Under the pieces are notes generated by a model that was given only the letters and a program-made list of their open reading frames with translations, had not been told where the DNA came from and ran no database searches. Of a DNA stretch of 22,462 nucleotides, positions 1 to 7,800 are shown in pieces (within the stretch, counting starts at the first letter, position 1; each line of letters starts with the position of its first letter). Both the position numbers and the translations under genes were made by a program. The DNA lies in NCBI GenBank assembly GCA_943356425.1, contig CALRFE010000003.1, positions 1 to 22,462 on the forward strand, written 5' to 3'. The DNA comes from Candidatus Nomurabacteria bacterium. GTDB taxonomy: Bacteria > Patescibacteriota > Minisyncoccia > Phycocordibacterales > UBA9973.

Positions 1-57
1 CATGAAACAAGGAGATTTTCAAAATATTCTATAGTAACAAAATGAACCAAAAAGTTA

Positions 58-67
58 CCCCCCCCCC
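58..67 (+). repeat. Homopolymer of ten C at the avd 5' end
   Basis: An uninterrupted run of ten C lies between an ATG at 42 and the avd frame. With ten C the ATG frame stops at 78-80 (TGA). With nine or twelve C it would fuse to the avd frame. This is either a slippage-prone switch or a sequencing length error. Confidence 0.7.
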
Positions 68-96
68 AACGCGTTCATGAGAACGCTTCCAGCCTC

Positions 97-456
97 GTGA
101 GAACGAAAGAGTCCTATAGTTTCTGGTGTTTTCATATTATTCCGCACATGTCACGAACGGCCAGATACACCCTCGGCACACGCATTGAAAACCATTTTTT
201 AGACTTACTTGAAATCATCTACCAATCATACTATGCACCGACCGACAAGAAAATAGAAAAAATAGTCACGGCAATCAACACGACCGATCTTTTGAAATAT
301 CTTTTACAGATCGCATGGGAAAATAAGCTTTTGAAAGATAGCCCCTACGCAGAACTATCCGCAAAGATTCTCGAAATCGGCAAGATGCTCGGCGGATGGA
401 AAAACAACATAGCAGCAAAAATATCTCCTGGAAAACAAAACTCCTCCACGAAATAG
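97..456 (+). CDS. avd: DGR accessory protein Avd (four-helix bundle)
   Basis: 119 residues from a GTG start at 97. The sequence resembles Avd, the accessory variability determinant of diversity-generating retroelements. It has RYTLGTRIE at residues 23-31, a helical middle and the C-terminal signature IGKMLGGWK at 94-102. Known Avd proteins form a basic pentameric barrel that binds the reverse transcriptase and template RNA during mutagenic homing. The TR starts 22 bases past the stop and the target gene is nearby, which supports the call. The frame stays open upstream to position 46 across a run of ten C (58-67), and the upstream codons SLV resemble the usual Avd N-terminus. The real start may therefore be the ATG at 42, reached only if the C-run loses one base. 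The gene is on the strand opposite to TR and target, which is not the classic layout. The alternative is a generic four-helix-bundle protein, but LGGW plus the adjacent TR favours Avd. Confidence 0.8.
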   Translation: MRTKESYSFWCFHIIPHMSRTARYTLGTRIENHFLDLLEIIYQSYYAPTDKKIEKIVTAINTTDLLKYLLQIAWENKLLKDSPYAELSAKILEIGKMLGGWKNNIAAKISPGKQNSSTK

Positions 457-468
457 CAGAGGAGTTTT
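437..468. terminator. Bidirectional intrinsic terminator at the avd end
   Basis: Perfect 10-bp stem (437-446 with 459-468), 12-base loop, AAAACTCCTC paired with GAGGAGTTTT. U-tracts follow on both strands. It straddles the avd stop codon and lies just beyond the 3' end of TR on the minus strand, so it could end both the avd mRNA and the TR RNA. Confidence 0.65.
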
Positions 469-477
469 TATATGTAC

Positions 478-586
478 AGTTTCGAAGAAGAGAAGCACAT
501 TGCCCTCATTCCAAGTATTGTCGTTGTCAAACGCGTTGGCATTGAAGTTCCACTCGTCGCCGTTCCCGTTCAGGTTCATCGCAACC
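478..586 (-). repeat. DGR template repeat (TR)
   Basis: Read on the minus strand, this 109-base segment aligns without gaps to 915-1023 inside the target gene. There are 16 mismatches, every one at a TR adenine (16 of 30 adenines differ, 0 of 79 other positions). That is the adenine-specific signature of DGR mutagenic homing. The read-through frame holds ten AAY codons (AAC or AAT), nine of which are changed in VR. AAY codons cannot mutate to stops by adenine substitution. Near the 3' end is a 16-base adenine-free block (484-499 region) identical in both copies, as expected near the initiation site of homing. The segment is not itself a gene. The frame through it is open only because it mirrors the target. 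Confidence 0.93.
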
Positions 587-835
587 ACGTTCGTGCACTG
601 CGCCATCTGTACCACTGCCGATCCGAGCGTCCACGCCAAGGATCGTGCTGTATTGTATGCGAGATCATAAATCTTCGAGCACAGTACACCTACTGTATAT
701 ATGTGTTATAGAGAATATATATCACCACACGTGTATAAGATATTTCTCCGATACAATTCCGGACGATGTATATTCTTGATACTCGCCTCTAAGATTTTGG
801 CCGAGAGATCTTGTAGTATCAGCTTTCAGTATATA
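587..835 (-). other. TR upstream flank, no gene seen
   Basis: This stretch lies between the TR 5' border and the target-gene terminator. I see no convincing gene. The minus strand has an open frame running into TR from about 700, but it does not match the target gene. It contains a stem GATACT (778-783) with AGTATC (815-820), enclosing AAGAT (791-795) with ATCTT (808-812). The flank probably encodes the 5' part of a structured TR RNA. I could not place its promoter. Confidence 0.4.
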
Positions 836-836
836 T

Positions 837-878
837 GAAAAAAATAAAAGAGCCCAAGATTCAAAGAATCTCAGGCTC
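837..878 (-). terminator. Intrinsic terminator of the DGR target gene
   Basis: On the minus strand a 13-bp stem (850-862 with 866-878, two G-U pairs, three-base loop) is followed by a T-rich run (837-849). It begins 25 bases after the target stop codon. Hairpins just after VR are also known to help homing in studied DGRs, so it may have two roles. Confidence 0.75.
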
Positions 879-902
879 AATAATTTACATACAATTTCAA
901 AG

Positions 903-1568
903 TTACTTTGCACTAGTAGCGAAGAAGAGAAGCACACGGCCCTCAGGCCAAGTATCGTCGTCGCCAAACGCGCTGGCACAGAAGTTCCACTCGTCGCCGC
1001 GCCCGTCCAGGTCCATCGCAACCTTTGTACCATCTGCAAGTTCGACATGGAATAGATACCACGCATCTTTCTTCAGTTCATATCCCAAAACTTCTTTTGC
1101 AAGCTTTGGTTGAAAGATGAGTAAGTACGCAACACAGAAAAATGTGTCGAGGTCCATGCAACCGGGATTATTGGTCGCGATTTGAATAGCGCTGTCGTTC
1201 ATGCTCTTTGGTAAGCGATAGTCGGAAAGTTTTCCAAGATCGATACGCACTGGTACCACACGCTCGAGATTTGGTTTTACAATCCAGTTCTGTGTGTTGT
1301 CGGACAACCATAACCTGCGGTCTCCTTTCTCGGCACGATGACGAAAGATGTCACCAACCCTGAATGCATTTGCCAGAATGTAATTCATTCGGCAACCGTT
1401 TTGTATCCATTTGATAAATTCACTTTTTGTGGCACCTTCCGGTCCGAATTCATCAATGGCTTTTTGTAATACTTCGCTATCTACTTTTTCGATAGCATCA
1501 TCCTTAATGTTGGTAAGCGCTTTGCCTACGAACTCGCAGAACTGACCGCGATTTGCAGCTTTTCCCAT
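903..1568 (-). CDS. DGR target protein with C-terminal variable region
   Basis: 221 residues, ATG at 1568. The C-terminal residues 183-218 are the variable repeat. Compared with TR, asparagine codons have become Asp, Asp, Arg, Cys, Ser, Asp, Asp, Pro and Arg, one Asp has become Gly, and one Glu has become Ala, around a fixed scaffold GDEWNF / TW / EG / VLLFF. VR ends three codons before the stop, the usual place in DGR targets. The N-terminal 180 residues have no signal peptide or membrane segment, so the protein is probably cytoplasmic. I do not recognise a named domain there. The diversified C-terminus is presumably a ligand-binding face, by analogy with other DGR targets whose variable residues line a binding surface; the ligand is unknown. 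A consensus promoter lies upstream and a terminator downstream, so it is transcribed alone. Confidence 0.9.
   Translation of the reverse strand: MGKAANRGQFCEFVGKALTNIKDDAIEKVDSEVLQKAIDEFGPEGATKSEFIKWIQNGCRMNYILANAFRVGDIFRHRAEKGDRRLWLSDNTQNWIVKPNLERVVPVRIDLGKLSDYRLPKSMNDSAIQIATNNPGCMDLDTFFCVAYLLIFQPKLAKEVLGYELKKDAWYLFHVELADGTKVAMDLDGRGDEWNFCASAFGDDDTWPEGRVLLFFATSAK
915..1023 (-). repeat. DGR variable repeat (VR)
   Basis: Acceptor copy of TR 478-586, embedded in codons 183-218 of the target gene. All 16 differences from TR are at TR adenines and fall in 11 codons (nine AAY, one GAC, one GAA). Outside 915 and 1023 the similarity ends abruptly. Confidence 0.93.
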
Positions 1569-1599
1569 GAGTAAAATTGATTTTTGTTTTGAAAAAATG

Positions 1600-1620
1600 A
1601 TACCGATCCAATGCCGGTAT
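1600..1620 (-). promoter_or_regulatory. 5'-terminal mRNA hairpin of the DGR target gene
   Basis: Stem ATACCG (1600-1605) with CGGTAT (1615-1620), nine-base loop. It lies within a few bases of the expected transcript start, so it could protect the 5' end of the mRNA. About 30 unstructured bases and no Shine-Dalgarno site separate it from the ATG. Confidence 0.4.
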
Positions 1621-1629
1621 TTGATTCGT

Positions 1630-1659
1630 ATTATAGCATAATATATGACATATTGTCAA
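1630..1659 (-). promoter_or_regulatory. Consensus sigma70-type promoter of the DGR target gene
   Basis: Minus strand: TTGACA (1654-1659), 18-base spacer, TATAAT (1630-1635) preceded by TGC, that is a perfect -35, a perfect -10 and an extended -10. The expected start is near 1623, giving a leader of about 55 bases. Confidence 0.85.
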
Positions 1660-1687
1660 TCTTTCTCAAAAAACGTTCAGATTGAAA

Positions 1688-2137
1688 TTAACCTTTAGAT
1701 GTAAGGGTTATTTGCCGAGAGTGTTCCCCGTGATGTTTTAATTCCACCCAAAGCGCATTTTTGGGAATGAGTTCTGGAACTTGCTCGGGCCATTCGATGA
1801 GAATGAGATTTTTTGGATCAGTGACGAGTTCTTCCCAACCGAGATTGAGTAGTTCTTTTGAACTTTTTAATCTGTACGCATCTATATGCACAAGCAGGTT
1901 ATAGTTTTTAGTTGTTAGTTTATAGCTTTTCATAATTACAAAAGTCGGAGAAACGAGTGTTTCGGTAACGCCAAGTTGTCGCGCGAGTTCTTGTGTAAGT
2001 GTCGTTTTGCCAGCACCTAAGTCGCCGGAGAGTGCGACGACAAAACCAGCTTTTAGTTTTAAGCTTTTAGTTGTTAGCTTCCCTAGAATTTCCTGAGCGA
2101 TTTCGGGTATTTGATCTTTATGAAAAACTTTTTCCAT
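1688..2137 (-). CDS. tsaE: tRNA threonylcarbamoyladenosine biosynthesis ATPase TsaE
   Basis: About 149 residues from the ATG at 2137, chosen because a -10 element lies six bases upstream; the frame extends to 2155 but without a better start. TsaE is the ATPase that works with TsaB and TsaD to make t6A37 in ANN-decoding tRNAs. It has the P-loop GDLGAGKTTLTQELA, then SPTFVIM, HIDAYRL and LILIEWPE, in the family order and at the usual length. Two short stretches, both starting KLTTK, are encoded by an exact 13-base repeat (1906-1918 and 2065-2077) of the TTTTAG-rich type also scattered between genes here. The insertions sit before the P-loop and before HIDAYRL. TsaB and TsaD are not in the window. 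Confidence 0.92.
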   Translation of the reverse strand: MEKVFHKDQIPEIAQEILGKLTTKSLKLKAGFVVALSGDLGAGKTTLTQELARQLGVTETLVSPTFVIMKSYKLTTKNYNLLVHIDAYRLKSSKELLNLGWEELVTDPKNLILIEWPEQVPELIPKNALWVELKHHGEHSRQITLTSKG

Positions 2138-2143
2138 GGCGAT

Positions 2144-2149
2144 ATAATA
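2144..2149 (-). promoter_or_regulatory. -10 element of tsaE, leaderless layout
   Basis: TATTAT on the minus strand, six bases before the tsaE ATG. No good -35 is seen, because that position is occupied by the 2150-2181 palindrome. Transcription would start at or next to the ATG. Confidence 0.45.
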
Positions 2150-2181
2150 GCACAAAATCCGCCGTACGGCGGATTTTGTGC
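2150..2181. terminator. Perfect 32-base palindrome between the 872-residue gene and tsaE
   Basis: Two 16-base arms meet without a spacer: GCACAAAATCCGCCGT and its exact reverse complement. It follows the stop of the 872-residue surface gene by about 65 bases. There is no strong U-tract on the minus strand, so it may be a terminator or a protein site. Confidence 0.5.
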
Positions 2182-2244
2182 TTGTGTTGAAGTTTAGCGT
2201 CCTCTGGTCTTTGTATTGTGTATTATATTTCTACTAACTAGTTT

Positions 2245-4863
2245 TTAGTGACTATACGGTGCCTGCGGAATATGATCATACGCAGGTGCTTTTTGTTTTG
2301 GCTTTACTCGAGCGCCGTAAAGATATCGTGCAAGCGCAACGAGCGCAAGAATGATAGCAAGGAGCAATAGCCATCCGATCAATGTCGTCGGCCAGAATCC
2401 ATTTCCGAAGAGCGCGAGACCGAGCAAATTATTTCCGGGACAGTCCTGCGCGTTGATCAATCCATACGCGATCGCAGTTTCTTGTGCGCGACTTGTTGGG
2501 TTTGAGAATACGATCGTCGCAGTCGTTACTTGGAGCAGATCCTTATCGGTCACTGAAACAAGTGAGAGTTTTCCACTGATGAAAACAGTTCCTTCTTGAT
2601 CCGGAGCGAGCGTTCCGAGCGCGACTGTGATCGTATTGTCAGTTGGTGTATAGACACCAGTACTTGATGATTGGTAGGTAATATTTTTTGGAAATGCGAT
2701 ACGAAGGATCGCGTTGCTCAATGTTTTTCCACTGATATTTTTGTAGGTAATATTTTGGTTGATAACATCACCGCGGCAGATATTATCGCTCTGGTTCGTA
2801 ACTTCGAGCGTTACGAACGGTGTACCGACTCCGGTGCCCTGTTGTTGTACGACCGTCGTAATGATCGTCGGTTGTGGTGTAGCAACAGTCGGTGTTGCGA
2901 GTGTTTTGAAGATCACGATATCGCCTTTGACGGTACCGCTTGTAGTATTCGTTGCAACTGCGCGGTAGTAATAATAGGTGTTCGGAACAAGCCCTGTGAC
3001 CGTATCATAGTACGCGACCGATGAACCGTTTCCGAGCGATTGTGTGTTCGTCGCACTGCCGAGTCCAGCAGTCGAGCCCCATTCGAAATAACCGTTTGTC
3101 GCATATCCTCCACCGATCGTCGCGAGGCCATTCAATCGAGCACTCGATTGTGTGATATTTGTTGCAAGTGTTGAGAGCACTGAGAGCGTCGTCTGCACTG
3201 GTGCGACGTAATTGTATTCGTCGCTGTCATAGGTACTAGTACATCCCGGATCCTGAAGATCGATCAAATGATCGCCGTCATTATCGTATCCGTCAGCACA
3301 TTGATAGACGACTGGAGCGACGTAATTGTATTCGTCAGTGTCGTATGTGCTCGTACACCCTGGATCGTTCATGTCGACTCTTCCATCGCCATCGTTATCG
3401 TAGCCGTCATTACATTGATAGATCTGTTGTACGTAATTCGTTTCGTCGGTGTCATATGCACTTGAACATCCTGGGTCCTGCATGTCGATCAAATGATCGC
3501 CATCGTTGTCGTATCCGTCAGCACATGCATATGTTTGCTGTTGCGAAACAGTGATGAAAACTGATTGTGAAGTTGCAGATTGTCCGTTACCACAAGTAAC
3601 AGTCAATGTGTAATTTCCTGACATAGTTGGATACACGACTTGTGTACCTGAAGCGCCAGTAAAGCTCGTCTGATATCCGTTCGGTCCTTGTAATTGAGCA
3701 CTCACTCCGGAAGTCGTATTGAATGAAAATTGTACTGAACCGCCCGAAGTGATCTGCGTCGGACTTGCCGTAAATGAAGTCACGTTGCAGATCTGCTGTT
3801 GTGCGACCGAGACGACAGTATTTTGTGTGACCGGTGCTCCGTTTGATCCGTAGGCGGTGAGCGTAAAGCTCGTATTCGCATAAAGCGCACTTGTTGACTG
3901 CTGTCCGCTCGTTGGGAGGGATCCGAGATTTGAAATTGAAACACTGGTGCATCCGTTCGTAGACCATGACAACATCGAAGTATTACCATATGCGACTGAT
4001 GTCGGTGTTGCATAAAATGAAGTGATTTGGCAGGCAGTAGAAATGACAGAGACAGTTACAGATTGTGTTACTGCAGGTGTGCCATTTACCCCATACGCAG
4101 TGAGCGTATAGGTATTTGTCGTATAGAGCGCTCCTGTTGTTTGCTGACCATTTGTTGGAACAGCGCCGATCGTCGAGATCGTCGCACTATTACATCCAGT
4201 CGTCGCCCAAGTGAGAACTGATGCATTGCCCGGAGCGACAGAACTTTGTGTTGCGGTAAATGAATTGATCTGGCACATTCCTTGGTTTACAGAAACGGTC
4301 ACACTCTGCGAAACTGCAGGCGTACCGTTTATTCCATATGCGGTGAGTGTGTAGAGCGTATTGGCATAGAGCGTTCCAGTCGGATGCTGTCCGTTGACTG
4401 CAACTGCTCCGATCGTAGAAATATTTGCGCTCGTACAACCGGTCGTCGTCCATGAGAGCAACGAGGTGTTGCCGTATGCGACTGAGACTGGCGTTGCATA
4501 AAATGAATTGATCTGGCAAGACTGCGGAATGACTGAAACGGTTACAGATTGTGTTACTGGAACACCGACAACATTGTACGCAGTGAGCGTGTAATTTGTT
4601 GTCGCGTAGAGCGTTCCCGTCGGCTGAGAGCCGTTGACTGGCACAGTGCCGATCGCCGAAATGTTCGCACTTGTACAATTAGTTGTTGTCCAAGAGAGTG
4701 TTGCGACCGCGCCATAACTAACCGAAGTCGGATTCGCATAGAACGAATTGATCTGGCACGGGAGCACATCCGCTTTTGCAGTATGCGCACCGCCAAAAAC
4801 GATCGGCGTAACCGCAAAGAGAATCGCAAATACTGTTGTGATGATAATTTTTTTCATTGGCAT
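2245..4863 (-). CDS. Membrane-anchored surface protein with Ig-like and Ca-binding-type repeats
   Basis: 872 residues. Signal peptide at 1-31, ending near HTAKA. Five Ig-like repeats of about 80 residues follow, each opening with C-Q/N-I/V-x-SF; the first four carry a second Cys (NC or GC), so probably one disulfide each. Then come three DGYDNDGD repeats (about 445-550) with Asp patterns like thrombospondin type 3 calcium sites and flanking Cys, a fibronectin-like domain (about 555-655, with NTYYYYRAVA), and a DUF11-like domain with NITYKNISGKTL. The C-terminus has one membrane helix (WLLLLAIILALVALARYLY) and a basic tail facing inward. It lies 15 bases after the 1072-residue gene, so it is probably co-transcribed, and it shares that protein's repeat type. 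A role as membrane anchor for a surface coat or adhesin is inference. Confidence 0.8.
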   Translation of the reverse strand: MPMKKIIITTVFAILFAVTPIVFGGAHTAKADVLPCQINSFYANPTSVSYGAVATLSWTTTNCTSANISAIGTVPVNGSQPTGTLYATTNYTLTAYNVVGVPVTQSVTVSVIPQSCQINSFYATPVSVAYGNTSLLSWTTTGCTSANISTIGAVAVNGQHPTGTLYANTLYTLTAYGINGTPAVSQSVTVSVNQGMCQINSFTATQSSVAPGNASVLTWATTGCNSATISTIGAVPTNGQQTTGALYTTNTYTLTAYGVNGTPAVTQSVTVSVISTACQITSFYATPTSVAYGNTSMLSWSTNGCTSVSISNLGSLPTSGQQSTSALYANTSFTLTAYGSNGAPVTQNTVVSVAQQQICNVTSFTASPTQITSGGSVQFSFNTTSGVSAQLQGPNGYQTSFTGASGTQVVYPTMSGNYTLTVTCGNGQSATSQSVFITVSQQQTYACADGYDNDGDHLIDMQDPGCSSAYDTDETNYVQQIYQCNDGYDNDGDGRVDMNDPGCTSTYDTDEYNYVAPVVYQCADGYDNDGDHLIDLQDPGCTSTYDSDEYNYVAPVQTTLSVLSTLATNITQSSARLNGLATIGGGYATNGYFEWGSTAGLGSATNTQSLGNGSSVAYYDTVTGLVPNTYYYYRAVATNTTSGTVKGDIVIFKTLATPTVATPQPTIITTVVQQQGTGVGTPFVTLEVTNQSDNICRGDVINQNITYKNISGKTLSNAILRIAFPKNITYQSSSTGVYTPTDNTITVALGTLAPDQEGTVFISGKLSLVSVTDKDLLQVTTATIVFSNPTSRAQETAIAYGLINAQDCPGNNLLGLALFGNGFWPTTLIGWLLLLAIILALVALARYLYGARVKPKQKAPAYDHIPQAPYSH

Positions 4864-4878
4864 TCTTTGGAAGCGGAA

Positions 4879-7800
4879 TTAATAAACGGTAACTGAAGCG
4901 TTCTGTGTGACCGGTGCTCCGTTTGATCCGTAAGCGGTAATAATGAACGTCGTGTTTCCATAGAGTGGTCCGCTATTTTGTGAACCAGTAACCGGCACGG
5001 TACCCAATCCTGAGATGGTCACGCTCGTGCATCCATTGGTATTCCAATAGAGTGTCGAGGCAGTGCCATATGGGACATACGTCGGACTCGCGAAAAACGA
5101 ATTGATATGACAGAGTGCTTGGTTAACTGAGATCGTAACTGATTGCGTTACTTGTGCTCCGTTTGATCCGTAGGCGGTCAAAATATATGTTGTTGTCGCA
5201 TATATCGGACCGGTTGTCTGATATCCATTTACTGGAACTGATCCTAAGTTGGTGATGTTTGCGCTCGTACAACCAGTGCTATTCCAGTACAGTGTTGCAG
5301 ATGAACCCGCATTCACGTTCGATGACGTTGACCAGAAGTTGGTGATTTGGCAAGATTGCTGATTCGTAGAAACAACAACTGATTGTGTTACTGGCGCTCC
5401 ACTTTGTCCGTATGCAGTCAAGATGTAGGTCGTTGAGCCATAGATCGCACCGGTTGATTGTGAGCCGGAAAGTGCAACCGAACCAAGATTTGAGATATTT
5501 GCACTTTGGCAACCATTAGTATTCCATGTGAGAACAGATGAACTGCCCGCTGTCACTGAAGTTGGGTTTGCAGAGAACGAAGTGATCGCACATTGTGCTT
5601 GGTTAACAGAAATTGTGACTGTTTGCGTCACTGCACTACCAGCATTGCTGTACGCGGTAAGTACGAATGTAGTTGTTGCGTAGAGTGGGCCAGTAGATTG
5701 TGATCCATTAAGTGCGACTGATCCCAAATTTGAAATTATTACGCTCTGGCATCCGTTCGTATTCCAGTAGAGCGTCGCTGAAGATCCTGGGTTGACTGTT
5801 GATGAGGTAGACCAGAAGTTGGTGATTTGGCAAGACTGTTGATTGACTGAGACCGTCACGTTTTGCGAGACCGGAGCTCCGCTTGAACCATATGCCGTGA
5901 GCACATAGGTCGTTGTGCCATACAGTGCGCCTGTTGACTGAGATCCTGTGAGTGGCACTGAGCCCAAATTCGTGATGTTCGCGCTTTGGCAACCGCTCGT
6001 ATTCCAAGAAAGTGTTGCCGAACTTCCCTGTGCGACCGATGTCGGACTTGCAGAAAATGAAGTGATCGCACATTGTGCTTGGTTAACTGAGATCGTAACT
6101 GACTGTGTAATTTGTCCGCCAGTTGATCCGTATGCGGTCAAGACATAGGTTGTCGTTGCATAGATCGGACCAGTAGATTGTGATCCATTAAGTGCGACCG
6201 AACCAAGGTTGGTAATCGTCGCACTCTGACATCCAGTAGTGTTCCAGTACAACGTCGCAGAAGAACCGGCATTGACTGATGATGACGTTGACCAGAAGTT
6301 GGTGATCTGACATTGTGATTGATTCACACTGACGACTGCATTTTGTGTCACCGGTGCGCCACTTTGTCCGTAGGCAGTAAGAATATATGTTGTTGTTCCA
6401 TAGATCGCACCGGTTGATTGTGAGCCGGAAAGTGCAACCCCGCCGATGTTTGAAATATTTGCACTTGTACATCCGTTCGTATTCCATGAAAGCGTTGATG
6501 GACTTCCCATCGCGACCGATGTCGGACTTGCAGAAAATGAAGTGATCGTACATGCTTGCTGGTTAACTGTCACGGTAACATTCTGAGAAACTTGTGATCC
6601 AGTTGATCCGTATGCAGTGAGCACGAATGTGGTTGTCGCATAGAGCGGTCCAGATGTCTGATAGCCGTTTACTGGAACAGAGCCGATCGTTGAGATCGTC
6701 GCACTCTGACATCCAGTAGTGTTCCAGTACAAAGTTGCAGACGCACCTTGTGCAACTGCTTGCTGTGTGGACCAGAAATTCGTGATCTGGCACTGTGACT
6801 GGTTGAGTGTGATCGTGAGTGATTGTGTTGTTGGAATTCCACTTGAACCATATGCCGTGAGCACATAGGTCGTTGTGCCAAAAAGCGATCCGGTCGTCTG
6901 TTGACCTGTCACCGGAACTCCTCCAATGTTTGAAATATTTGCACTCGTACAATTTGATGTATTCCAAGAAAGTGTTGTGGGAGTACCATAGGCGACTGAA
7001 GTCGGGCTCGCAGAAAATGAATTGATGTGACAGAGCGCTTGGTTGACCGTAACTGTTACTGACTGTGAAGTCGGTACGCCACTTTGATTATACGCAGTGA
7101 GGATGAATGTTGTTGTTGCAGAAAGTGGCCCTGTTGATTGAAATCCATTTACCGGGACAGAACCGATTGATGAAATATTTGCACTGATACAATTATTCGT
7201 ATTCCAGTACAAGGTCGCAGAAGAACCGGCATTGATGGTCGGTGAGGTCGTCCAGAAATTCGTGATCTGGCAGAGCTGTGCTGCTCCAGTAGAGACAGTG
7301 AGTGTTTGAGAAACTGAACCGCTCTGTCCATATGCGGTGAGCGTATAGCTCGTAGTCGAGTAGAGTGCGCCGGTTGATTGTGAACCATTTTGCGCAACTC
7401 CACCGAGATTAGTTATTGATACGTTTGTACAATTAGATGTTGCCCATGAGAGCGTAGATGAAGCGCCATATGGAACTGAGATCGGATTTGCGGTAAATGA
7501 ATTGATCGCACAGAGCGCTGGTGGAGCATTCGCGACATTGAATGACACGACGACTGAACCTTGTGCCGGCCAACCTGGATTGATCGTTCCCAAATTAAGT
7601 CCTGCTGGAGAAAAAATTTCTGCACCAGTCTGACCGAATGGAAGTGGTGTATTCACACCGACTTGCTGATTCGGATACCAACGAGTAACACCAAAGGTGA
7701 TGCTTGCCGCTGGATTAACTTGCACAGTACCGTATCCGGTAACTTGCGGTGCATTGTCTGCACCGACAGAACCCACGAATGAGTAGTTCGATTGTGCAGC

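Noticed and set aside
355..639. Minus-strand open frame through TR as a second target gene
   Set aside because: Only the TR part resembles the target. The upstream part does not match it, and the frame runs into avd antisense. It is better explained as a template read-through frame.
472..711. Open frame on the plus strand across the TR region
   Set aside because: It is the reverse of the TR and its flank. The TR/VR adenine pattern shows that the minus strand is the informative one.
3268..3554. Plus-strand open frames over the calcium-repeat region
   Set aside because: They are shadows of the repetitive minus-strand surface gene and have no start signals.
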